64,000 nt of DNA from Oreocharis arfaki (lineage: Eukaryota > Chordata > Aves > Passeriformes > Paramythiidae). The stretch is taken from assembly GCA_013398015.1 (NCBI GenBank), contig VZRR01004605.1, positions 32,099 to 96,098 of the forward strand. The letters run 5' to 3'. Position numbers and translations under genes: made by a program. Shown piece after piece: positions 27,926 to 39,200 of this stretch (positions within the stretch are counted from its first letter, which is position 1; each line of letters opens with the position of its first letter). Under the pieces are notes generated by a model, which saw nothing but the letters and a program-made list of their open reading frames with translations, was not told the origin of the DNA and did no database searches.

Positions 27926-29219
27926 ACACTTGCAAACATGTATCAACATCAGCTGCATGTCCTGCAGAATTCCCTGCAATTAGAAAACCTCCCCAGGCCC
28001 TAAATTTATATGATACTCCAAATATCTACACGATTCAAGTTTTGATTCTGTGGAGTAATCATTGTTTTAAAAGCACTTACGTGCATACACACCCATAGTG
28101 ACAGTAGTCATAGCATAGCAGTAGTATTTTTAGGCATTTGGTTAGACATCACCCCAAACTTCCAAACATAGCAACCTGTATCAAGTCGTGTCAACAATAA
28201 AAACTGAAGTCCTCCCAGTTTTGAATTAGGGTTGCATAAAGTCATAATTTAGGGATGTTTTTATTACTTAATGATAATTAATAAAATATTCTTTCAATAG
28301 TTCTTTGAAGAGTACTGTGGATGGAGCACTGCAGGAAAACACTTATGCTAATTGGAGTGTGGCTATATCAGATATTTTTAAATAATACATTGTCCATAAA
28401 TATTTCGATACTGTTTTTTGAGCAAGTGCGCATGAAGGATTCCCTCAAGTTGTTCATTAGTTCTAAAATAGGGCCATCTTCATTCTACGTGAATTTGTTC
28501 TCTATGTGAAAACATTTCTTACCTGAAAAATATTGCCCCAGTTCAGCAAGCACTTAAGCAGAAGAATAATGTTACTGTGTTGCAACTTCTGCTAAAGCCA
28601 TCAGTCTAGTTGGAGGCTTAAAGTTAAAGCTATGTACAAATGCAGAATCAGAAAAAAATCCTAACCCACCTGAAGCCAATGGCAGTATTCCCATAGGCTA
28701 TGATGATGCCAGCATTTAATCACACAGTTTTCATATTCAAACACCTGCATCCACCAACCCTCCTTAAACTGCTATTTCTAATTCCACTATTTTAAATTAG
28801 CAAAAACAAACAGGCATTATTCTTATATAGCTGCATATATGACAAATATATAAAGCACATATTTTAATATTTTTATGAGGCAGTCTGCAGGTTCTACATA
28901 GAAAATCCCTTAGTCATAAATATGGCAACACTGCCCATTTACAAACTGACAGAAGGAAAAGAACACAATAGATGAGAGCTAAAAATACAAGCAGCTACAT
29001 CTGTAATGCAGAAATATAAAAGTAATAAGGATGGGAGAGGACAAAATAGAATTCAAGTTAATGGAGTAACCTGGGAGAAGACATAAAGAAAATAAAGACA
29101 TTGTGGATAAAAGAAAACAAATATCTCCTAAATCAAAAGGAAGGTCAACTGATAGTGGCCAGAGAGAAAAAAGATTGCTCAACATCTACATTTTTTCCCT
29201 ATATTTAATATAAAAGAAA
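27926..29219. other. Non-coding DNA, nothing recognised
   Basis: AT-rich sequence; no supportable feature. Confidence 0.45.
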
Positions 29220-29480
29220 AGGAAAGCATGCAGCTCAGTGAGATAAATATTAATGAGGTTTGGGAATATCTAGCAGCAGAATTAATAAAAAGCAGGTAAA
29301 AGAATATTTAGATAATTTAAATATTTATTATTCAGAAGATCTAAATCATATTCAACCAAAGGATCTTAATGAATTTACGGAGATGGATCTGACAGACTTC
29401 TTTGAGACCTCTCAGAAAAAAGGTTACATACCAAAGGATTGAAGAGGGATAAATCCTAGGAAGCAGAAAATAGTAAAAAC
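29220..29480 (+). mobile_element. CR1-type LINE reverse-transcriptase remnant
   Basis: An open frame (29260-29442) translates to a peptide that follows the order of residues found in the CR1 retrotransposon region just ahead of the RT core: a Q-V-(K/R)-E-Y-L stretch, a K-or-S/G-P-D-like spacer, an H-P-x-x-L-x-E-like piece (here IQPKDLNEF), then F-E-x-S-x-x-x-G-x-(I/V)-P-x-D (here FFETSQKKGYIPKD). The match is by pattern only. It is heavily diverged, AT-rich and followed by a stop. This indicates an old, dead, 5'- and 3'-truncated LINE copy. Sequence upstream from about 29040 may belong to it too. Confidence 0.5.
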
Positions 29481-30149
29481 CAGAGAATTTAAAGCAAGTT
29501 CCCACTTTTTCCTGCCATACAGAATGTGACAGTAAATATGTAATTAATAGTGTATCATTGAATGCACAGCAACATCAGAATACTCTTTTGAGGCTCTAAA
29601 TTCTGTCTCTGTCCGTCTCTCTCTACTTCGTTAATGTCATTCAGTCTTAGTCATTGCTGAATAAAATCAAAAGTTAATGGGTGTTAAAAAACTCAACCCA
29701 GATTAAGATTTGGAAATAAACAGATTATTTGCACAATAAACAGAATATTTACCTACAAATTTGTAGAAACTGAAAAGTTAAAGAACAAAATTATAAAAAG
29801 AAACAATCAAGAGGGGTACAAATAAAATTACTTAGAATTACTTAGAAAATAAGCTACACATTTGTTTTAAAGCACAGAAGTTCTGGGATGCAAAAGTTCA
29901 GCCACAGTATAATTCGGTAAGATGGAAAGCAATACCAGTTCTCATGCAAAGTGATACAAGATGCGACGTAAGTCTGAGTTAGTAACTGTCTGTCTGAATC
30001 TCATGACCATGGCTAAGATCATGGATCGGTCACTCAGAAGTTAGTTAGTAAGATTACTGTTCAAAATATATTATTGCATAGAATCACATCTGGGACACAA
30101 ATGAATTCCCATCTTGGGAGCTGCCACCACGATCTCCTGTTCATCCCAT

Positions 30150-31130
30150 TCACAAACTGTTCACATCCTGTATTAGAGACCACTGGATGTTTGACACTTA
30201 TTCCTATTGGAAATTGTTCCAGTATGTCACTCCTCCAATGACCAAAGTCTCCTAATTTTCAGCTAAAACAAATGCATTGCCAATGTGAAAATGCCCATTA
30301 TTGCCAATACTTTTGATTTAAATCGTTAGCCTCTATGTCAGGTGTTTACCTCTCTTCATTGCTGGCAGACATTAATCAGAACCTTTCCCAGCCTTTATAT
30401 TTTTGACTAGACAAGTCAAATTCTATACATTTTCTTTAATCACATTAGTAATCCTGTTCTTTCAGCCTGTAAATCTCAGCCATATTCAAGATCAGGTCTT
30501 ACATCACTGTCTAAATGCAATACTGTTTCCCATACCTTCTTGATGCCTCCGAAGATTAAGTTTTCTCTCTTCTATTTTGCATTAGTCCTTACAGTTGTCT
30601 TGCAGTGTCCTTTTGCAGACTTTCACCAATTAAAAGCAAAAATCCTCTTTTTCATTTCTGAACTCATGACTTTGCAGTGTGCAATATCAAATGCCCTTCA
30701 ATTTGTATTTCTGAAATCATCAAATCATCTAAGTTGACCCACATGCTATACTAGTCCTCTTCTGCATTGATTATCTCTCCCAGTTTTCTGTTTTGAGGAA
30801 ATTACTACATTTTCCTTTCTGTGTCATGCTCATTAAGAATATATTAAATGAGTCTTTGAAGAACTCCATTAGCATGCTCTTTTCATTGCAATGCTTTCCC
30901 TTTAAATTGTTATCTCTCCTTTAGATACTTTCCTTGCCTACTGTAGATTTCCTCTACTATTCCCCAACTTCTCTTGCTTAACTGGTAATTTCCCAAATGG
31001 TATTATATCAAAACCCTTTATAAAGTCCAGATGAATGAGACCTGCTTCATTTCCTTTGTCAAAAAATCAGTTACTTTATCTGAGAAAAAATACCAGATGT
31101 TACTAAAGTTACATTTTGCTGGTGGTTTAT
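30150..31130 (-). mobile_element. Ancient CR1/L3-like LINE remnant, antisense
   Basis: Read on the minus strand, the piece at about 31075-30990 encodes a peptide containing DKGNEAGLIHLDFIKGFDII. This fits the catalytic motif A region of LINE reverse transcriptases (hydrophobic-LDF-x-K-x-FD). The flanking plus-strand text up to about 30150 has the T- and C-rich character of the antisense of old CR1/L3 elements, but only the motif A segment (about 30985-31110) is firm. Numerous stops show that it is inactive. The left limit is a guess. It lies opposite in direction to the CR1 piece at 29.2 kb, so the two are separate insertions. Confidence 0.5.
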
Positions 31131-32137
31131 TCTACATTCTGATGAAACTTATGGTGCTGTGTTCTCAATTTTTAAAAACAACTATATGCTTCACTTACCC
31201 ACTATCTGCATGTTTCTTAAATTTTCGTGAGAATTTTTAGTATGCAGAAGCAGTACTCGTGCTCATCGGCCACATTAACACAATGGCTCTTTTGGAACCA
31301 TTACAGCTGATCATGCCAATGATCCATGGATTATATACTTTTATAAGGTCTGGTGCACTCACAAACAAAAGGAAGTGGTTTTTTCTTTGTGTTTCTGTTT
31401 CTTAAGAGACACTTTGTCTTCCTCCCCAAATCATCCTTTAATATTCATGCAAAGCAGCCAAACAAAGGAAACCAAGCCACAAAAATTCTAGGTGAGATGA
31501 TGTGATGAATACACTTAATCCTGGAGCAGAAAAGTAATTTCTGTCTCTGATGTAGGTTTTTTGTGGCTGCTTTTCTGTTCTGTGCTTCCGTAGTACAGAA
31601 AGGCCCTGGCCCACTCTGGGGATCATAAGCACACATGCAAATTCAGTTCCATTTTTAACCATGCATACAAGAGAGAAACTGTTCCCTGAGAAGCACAGTT
31701 GTGGTTTTGTCTCGTTCATATCAAATGTTGCCACTTATCTCTGACTTTCCCCATTCCCAAATAAAAGTATTTTGAAGCAGGTCCATGTTTGCTTCGGACC
31801 CATCCTAGAAGCATCGGCCTCTGTAACAAAGAAACCCCTGGAGACTCAGATCATGTCTAACAATGCAAATTATTGAAGGTGTTTGGGAATTTGTTTGTCC
31901 TGCCATTTTCAGGCCATGCTCTAAAGTTGGGACAAACCAGGAAGGGAATACAAGAGGAATGATGCCATTAGACAGATTTTCATGGTTGTCCTTTCCTAAT
32001 CCTTTCTGAGTATCTCAGGGAAAAGGCCATTCTAGAACTAACTGAAAGTAATCTTGTGCTGAGTGGAGGGATTCAATTAGCATTAGCTGCACTGCTGTGT
32101 TGATTCATCTCAGTCAAAGCCTCCCGATTGATTGTAC
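31131..32137. other. Non-coding DNA, nothing recognised
   Basis: The minus-strand frame at 31734-31438 (98 codons) shows no family resemblance. No other feature was seen. Confidence 0.45.
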
Positions 32138-32142
32138 CCACC
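32138..32142. repeat. Target-site duplication CCACC, left copy
   Basis: Identical to 33259-33263 and directly abuts the TGTTGG terminus of the solo LTR. Confidence 0.8.
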
Positions 32143-33258
32143 TGTTGGGGTTTTAGGAGGTCTCCTTTTGTTTTGGTTTTTTTTTTTCTCTTAAAAGAAT
32201 TTCCCCCACACTTGGTTGCTAAGGGACAAATCACTGAGTGCTTAAGAGAGACAAAAGACCCGGCCAGAGGGGGAGGAGTTTAGCTGGCTGCTCTCTTTCA
32301 CCTGGGGTTTTCTCGTGTAAGGCAAGGTGCCGCGAAATTTAAACTGGCAAAAAGGGGCTGGGTACAGCTTCTAGCTCTCATGTTCTGGCATTCGAGGGGA
32401 GAGGAGCTGCTCTCGGGTTGGAGAGGATTCATCACCATTGCAGACTTTCTGCATTTCTGCTGCCTTTTCTTCAACTGTGAGTAAGCTTGCTCACTGGAGC
32501 TTGCTGGCTGCTGCGCTGGGACCCCGTTTAATACCCTACCTCACTAAAAGAAGGACCTTTTCACCATCTGCTTGGGTGCCTCAGGGGAAAACGGCGGGAT
32601 TCCAAGCCCGCCTTTCCCTGCCCCACTGAGAGCCGGGCCGAGGCTGCCCTGCCCCCACCGTTCCTATGCCGCGGCTGCAAGCCTCCGCTACGCTGTAGCT
32701 CCTCGCTCCCTGCCGGCCCAGACGTCCCGGGGCTCTCGCTGCAGCTCCGGACTTTGACACATCTCACCTACCACCCAGGATTTTGTGTTCGCCCCTGCTG
32801 CTCCAGCCTGCTGTTCTCGAGGGTCCTGCTGGACACCGGGGTCGGCTGCCCCAGGGCTTGTGAAGCTTCTCGGCCGCCATTACTATGTGGTGCCCGGGAT
32901 CGCTCCGGAGCGCCCCCTGCAGCCGCGGGGCAACCATCGCAGCCGCCCTGCCTAGCCAGGAGCCACCAGCGCTGCTGCCGGCTGTGACCAGCACTGCACC
33001 AGAGGGGAAGGTGCCTGGCAGCCGAGAAGGCTGCACTGGGAGTCTGTTCTGTTTTGTTATAACTGCCATAGTTACTGTTGTTTGTTTGGTTTGTTTCATA
33101 TATATTAGTAAAGAACTGTTATTCCTATTCCTCATATCTTTGCCTGAAAGCCCCTTAATTTCAAAATTATAAAAATTCGGAGGGAAGGGTGTTGCATCTT
33201 CCATTCCAAAGGAGGCTCCTGCCTTCCTTAGCAGACACCTGTCTTTCTAACTAAGACA
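32143..33258 (+). mobile_element. Solo LTR, class III/ERV-L-like family, 1116 bp
   Basis: It begins TGTTGG and ends AAGACA between perfect 5-bp copies of CCACC. It is of the same family as the 5' LTR of the provirus at 52985: both share the poly-T start, a CTTAAGAGAGA-AAAAGA block, GCTGGCTG followed by CTTTTCTC or similar, the CCTCAGGGGAAAAC block, a CCCCTGCAG-CGCGGGG-AACCATCGCA block, and the end CCTTCCTT-GCAGA-ACCTGTCTTT. The middle is a small GC-rich, CpG-containing region that could be mistaken for a promoter island. A variant poly-A signal (AGTAAA) lies near 33108. Only one LTR is present, so the body was lost by recombination. Open frames inside it on both strands are not genes. Confidence 0.85.
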
Positions 33259-33263
33259 CCACC
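33259..33263. repeat. Target-site duplication CCACC, right copy
   Basis: It matches 32138-32142 and follows the CA terminus. Confidence 0.8.
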
Positions 33264-36166
33264 GTTTACGCATTCGTTTCTTGCCTAACCCCATCCTGGA
33301 TAAAACCAATTCATTTGCTGGACAGAGAGACCCTAATATAGATTAAAGGGCAGTGTTACACTGTGTAGGCTGGGATAAGTTTTACTTCTTCCACCCAGTA
33401 CAGAGCTCAGTGGGAATTCAGTCCACTTCACACTCACAGTTCATCTCAGATTTAGTGCAGATACAGCCAGTCTGCACCTGCAGCATTAACTCTGTTTAGT
33501 GTGGGCACAAGCCAGTTACCTGCTGCACACATGGTGAACAGAGTATTAATGTAACTAAGGACACTGGCCAGCAACAGGGATATGGGCAACTTTAAAAAAA
33601 ACAAAACAAAGAACCTGGAGGAATTCAGGTAGGGTTCATCATCCACAAAACCAAAAAATGCCAAACTAAATGTCCGCTTGATAAAATTGCAGCTTGATAA
33701 AATTGCCAGCTTGAATCTGCAATGACGAGTCTGGAGACGATTAATTAAATCTTAGAAGATTCCCATAAAAAGTCCTGCTGTAAGTTTCTTAAAAGACAAA
33801 ATGTGATTTAACAGAAGAGCTTTAACATCCGTGCAACTCACCGTTCATAGACTCCTCACCAAAGAGTGAAGGCTTTGTCTAGAACATGGAAGACTTCCTG
33901 TGTGACCACAGGAGAGTATCTTACTTTCCCTGTACCTTTGTTACTTATCTATAAAATGGATTATATAGTATTCCTTTCTCTATCCTTTATCTCATCTGTT
34001 TAGAGGTTAGTTTCTTTAAAGAAAAAAGTTGTTGCTCACAGTAAGGAAGAAAGAGTGCAGGCTCAGTAATAATAACTGAGACCCAGACATTGTCTGACAA
34101 AGTAAAATGATTTCCTCTTTGTCTCCTTGCTCATCAGCCAGGAGTATCCGGATGTGCAACACTTATGAGTCCATGGGTATATAATGGAAGGCTGCATAGC
34201 TGGAGAACCACAGGGCATTCACAGGCTTTTACCAAGGGATATGAACTGTATTTGAATTAGGAGCAACTGACATTCAGGATGTCCAACAATACAGGTAATT
34301 TGGACTTGTATAAGGAAGTAGGAAGTACTTATTAAAAAGAGAATTTTTCCAGAATACTGACAAGAAAAAGAATAGATAAGGGCTATTTTCAATAACTACT
34401 TGAAGTCATCATCCCAGTGAATTGGAAAAAAACACACGCTTGCAAAACAAATACATCCATAGAAAGAGGAAAATGCCAACACGGAGAATACTAATGAAAG
34501 ACATAGTGTATAAAATCTAGTTCCACCTGCAGTATTGCAGTCACCTTTAATTACCTTATTAGGTATGGGATGTTATCACTCCTGGAAGGGTGCAGTGCAG
34601 GGAGTCAAGGCGGGTCCAGCTTCTGCGTCTTTGATGCAGAGTAATGAGGAATTAGGCCTGTTTTCGTGATAGATTTCAAAGACACTGTAATAGAATAGAA
34701 TTCAAGGTGAAACAGTGGTATTAAACTTACCTTTGTACTCAGCTAGAGACAACCAGACTCCTTTGAGAAACGCATAGCTTCACACTCCAAAATCACACTC
34801 CAAAACAGGGGCTGAAGGGGAAAAAGACTTACTCAGGAGAGCAACTTACTCGTTTTCACAGGAGCTGTCCCTCTCTTTTTGGGGACCCAGGTTACTGTTT
34901 GGTCTCCCTTGGACTATGTAACTCCACTGGCCACTCCACTGATGAAGGCAGCTCTTAGGGAGCATTAAAGTCACTCTAAGTAATTCCCATTATAGAAACA
35001 GTACACTGTTAATATATATAAGTTCTATAGTTTCATAATATCTTTTGTTTTGATTGCTATACAGGAGCAAGGCCAGGTGACAGAACTGTCACAGAGGCAT
35101 TTAAAAACCAGGTTATGTGGGGAACAAATAAGAATTCTTTTCCTCTGCTAAGCAGATAAATTCCTCCTGTGCCCAATAAATAGGTTATAAAAGGGGAGCC
35201 TGCTAGTCTGAATATTAAAAGGTCACCAATGGCCTCTTTTTGTCTATTTATAACAGCCCTCAGCCCAATAGATTTTTTGGTGCCATAATTTCCCATGCTA
35301 ACAAATGTTTTATTTAATATTCTAATCCTCCTTGGCCAGATATGTGTCTTCTCAAATATGTAACCATTACAATTTCATGTGTTTGGTGATTGACATGAAG
35401 TTGATAATGGTAAGAAAATATGTATTGCATCCTTGTAGACTTGTCAAGACTCTGGAATGAACATATGCTGTTAAGACTGATTTGTCTGGCAGTCCAAAAA
35501 CACTTTGATTGTTGTGGCAGACTCAGACTCAGCACTGAGTTACTTTACCATCCTTGCTCTATCAAACCAACAGAATTAGTAATTGAAGCCTCTTTGAAGG
35601 GGGAATACATTTCCATGTTCATTTTTAAAATCACTGTGAAAGGACTATGGAAACTTAATTTTCATGGAATGAAAAAAGGTAAGAGACTGGAGGACTGGAT
35701 TTGCTGATCAATACCTTAGAATCCCCCTTGCACAAATAATTTAACTTTCACAGCTGTAAAAGTCAGTATTGTTTTGTATATAGTTTTAACAGACTTCAGA
35801 CCTTCATTGTTCATTAAAATTACTGCATTTTTTTGTCATTGTTCTAATTATAATATATTAAAAAGTTAAATTATTTATAACTCCTATTCTATGGAATTGA
35901 AATGAAGGTGTCCCCTTTTTGTCAGCTGGTACAGGTGGAATTACTGGATTTATTCGTACATGGTTTAGGAAAAGCACAGAATTACACTTTTTTACAGACC
36001 TAATTTTTCACTTGAGAACAATTCAGATCTTCTAAAGTGCTTACGCTGGCCTTAGACATCTCTTTAGAGGTGACTAAGAGAGAGTTTAGACACTCACACC
36101 ACATATAATCCTCAGATTCACTCTTCAGTTACCACTTGGAGTCTATAACTGTAAAACTTGTCCACC
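33264..36166. other. Non-coding DNA, nothing recognised
   Basis: AT-rich; no supportable gene, LTR or RNA gene. Confidence 0.5.
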
Positions 36167-36215
36167 AGTAATTGATCATGATCATAAACAGCCAAGAAGT
36201 AATTGATCATGATCA
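36167..36215. repeat. 31-bp-period duplication of an 18-bp palindromic core
   Basis: AGTAATTGATCATGATCA occurs at 36167-36184 and again, identical, at 36198-36215. The core TGATCATGATCA is self-complementary. This is a two-copy tandem duplication with period 31. Confidence 0.85.
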
Positions 36216-39200
36216 CAAATGCCTTTTACTGGTGCAGAAGAGTTCAGTTTGTCTCAATTTTGCTGAAATGTTTGAATACACAAATCGGAGATGTGACAGA
36301 TCCATACTGAGTGACTTGACCCTGCACATTCCTTCATGTTGTCCTCAAAACTCAATTATTGATTATTCTAAGAGAGAATAGTCATCTCTTGAACTCATAG
36401 CACACTGCATGGAAAAAAAAAGATTATTAATTGAACATTCAATATATTTGTATTTAAAGAGAGAGAAAAAAAGTCACTGCAAATAAAACCTGTGTTTTCA
36501 CTTGGGAAATGAGGAGTCTTGAACTCTTTCTTCAATGACTTTATATTTTTGAATTAAGTATATTAGTTAAATAGAAATTATAACAGCCAAAACTGAGATT
36601 AACTCTCAAAATCAACCAGGCTGCAGGAAAACAGAAGGATGAAGATCTGTCTTAAAATCTGCTGAAGATAAAATTAGATTTGAGTCTGTATTTTTCATAT
36701 CCTTTCTACTTTAACCCTCGATCACCAAATAGAAGGTAGTGGCAACGCCACTGCTTCTTCTCACTTTCTTTTGTGCAAAGGCATCTGAAGCAGAGAGCCA
36801 GCCCCTGACATCTGCAATATTCTGAGGGGGGAAAGTGTCAGAAGAGAATGGAGATTAAGAAATAATTTTTTCTCTCCTTGGCATTTACTGTCAGTTACAT
36901 TTGGCAGTGTCTTTTTCAATAATGTAGCTTTGGAAGGTACCTAGTTATTCTCTGGCACTGGCATAGGGACACTGGTTATTTCCTCTAGTAAGGAAAAAGA
37001 AACTCCCATTCTAATCCAAAAAAATACGTATTGCATGCTGAGCCTAGGTCACCTTTGTAGACGACTTATTAATTTTTTAGTGTTCAGGGAGATTCTACCA
37101 GTTCAGATGTTCAGATGAATTTTTAATAAGTCACTATTAAATGGAAAGTATAAATTGCTTGCATTATCCTCTATGCAGTGGTAGCAATGAGAGGCTTCTG
37201 TACAAAGGTCCAAGATGTGCTGTTGACCTAATAGGAACTGACTGAATGATCCCATTCTCCTGGGAATGTCTTGAGAAAAATAAAACCAAAATCTTTTCAC
37301 CATAGAGGAGTTCTATTTTACAGTAGCCAGAAAGCACCTGAAGCAGTTATCTGAAGAACTGAAAAGAAAAAGCAGTATCTTGTGATGTGCTCAGAGACTT
37401 ACCTGGAGATGGAACTATGTTCTAGGAGAAAATTCAGTTGAGCCAAGGCTCAACATCTGGCAATAAACCAAACTTCTGTTAGGAGAGTGTGTCTGTTCCT
37501 GAAGGATATTACTTACTGTAGATATTTTCCTAAATACAATTTGTTGTTCTTGAAAGAAAGTTTTAAAGACCAAAATTGTAATTTAAAGATTCATTATCAC
37601 TGAGGATTTCCAGTACTTTCTGTTTTCCTAATAAGTCAGAAAATGTTTAATAGGTGTTTGCATTAAATTAGGTTATCTTAACGCTTTTTGTGTTTTGATT
37701 GGTGCCAGGACAGTGAGTCAACCAAGCACTACACTTCATGTGCCTAGACCTTCCACCCAGTGCAGACAGAATGGTTTTAAATTCAGAAAAGCCAATATTT
37801 ACTTGAACAAAAACTAGAAATTAAGCTTTTAAATTAAACTTTTAAATTAAATACTATTTAAAACAGGTGCATTACAATGTTTTTTACGTAGCTGCCCCAT
37901 GTCCCTCTGTCCTTGCAGGTGGTTGGTTGCTCCCAGTTAACTCAATTACTTCCTAAGTCACAGAGGAAATTCTGTTGTCTTGTTCCTTGGAAGGCATCAT
38001 CTCTTGTGAGATTTGCCTAGCTTCACCCTCCTCATCTCTGCAGTGTCTTTGCATGAGCTTCAAGCCATCATCTTCATTCTGTATCTCTTTGCTGGCCCCA
38101 TGAAGCCTGGAATTGTTTCTATCTCAACACACTTAACAGCTTCCCTGAGGAAGGAGCCTGTACAACCTCTCTGCAAGACTCCACCCAGACAGGCTTCTCG
38201 AAAGAACATAAACACAGTTGTGAAGACATAAATAAAACAAATACCATCTGTCATGCCAGCATTGCCCCATATGTGTAACCACCTTTTCTTAGTCTTTTTA
38301 ACTGATTTTCCAACATACCCAAATACACATTCAGTTTATTAGAGAATTTTAGTACCTTATGGATGCCATTCTCAAACATTCTAAGTGCAGTCCCTGCAAG
38401 TACCAAAATAATTCTGGATCTTTCTTGTCCAACTACAGTAATTTCTACTTCCTAGTCAACTGTACAGTTAAGCTCCTTTTATCTGAATTATCTGTGATTG
38501 TTTTAGTCCTTTCTGACTTTGTTGATCTTGAGTATCCCTTACCCCTCACATAAAAGAGAAGTGAATGGGTCAAATTTACTTGACACAATTTTCCTGAAAT
38601 CAGCAGTGTTACGACATACACGACTTTTCTGAAATATTTTTGCTTTGTGGCTACCAAATAAATTTTCAAAACTACTCTTAGTCCTTAACTTTATCAGTCC
38701 TCCTATCTTTGTAAAAGTCCTGTTATAGATGAGGTTAATTTTTTTCTTTTGCTACAAAGGATCATTGACTCCTGTTGAGTAGTAACAGAATCACAAATGA
38801 GAGAAGACAAAAGACAGAATCCCATTTGCACCAATAGGTTGCAAAGCCAGGGAGAATGCATGAAGGGTAAATTGGTGTCCTGCCACTGTGCTGCAGTCCA
38901 AGTGGGCAGAACTGTGAAGGAGATGAACCAGAAAATGAAACTGCTCAGTATTTCCCAGGTGTGGTAACTACTGTAAAAGGCATCAAACTTCCTTGGAGTT
39001 GAGTAGTCATGACCTTATTTCGAGGCAAAAGATCTCAGTATGAAATACAGATCAAAAGGCAACTTGAAAACTTGTTGGTTGTGTAGCACAGAGGTTTACA
39101 AATGACTATGAAATACAGAAAATTGTCACTGCCACAGACTTTTTGTGCAGCCTTGGACAGATCATTTAATCTCATGGAGACCCAGAAGGTCTGACTAGAA

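Noticed and set aside
32436..33204. GC-rich stretch as a second CpG-island promoter
   Set aside because: It lies inside a solo LTR with exact ends and a target duplication, so the GC content belongs to the LTR.
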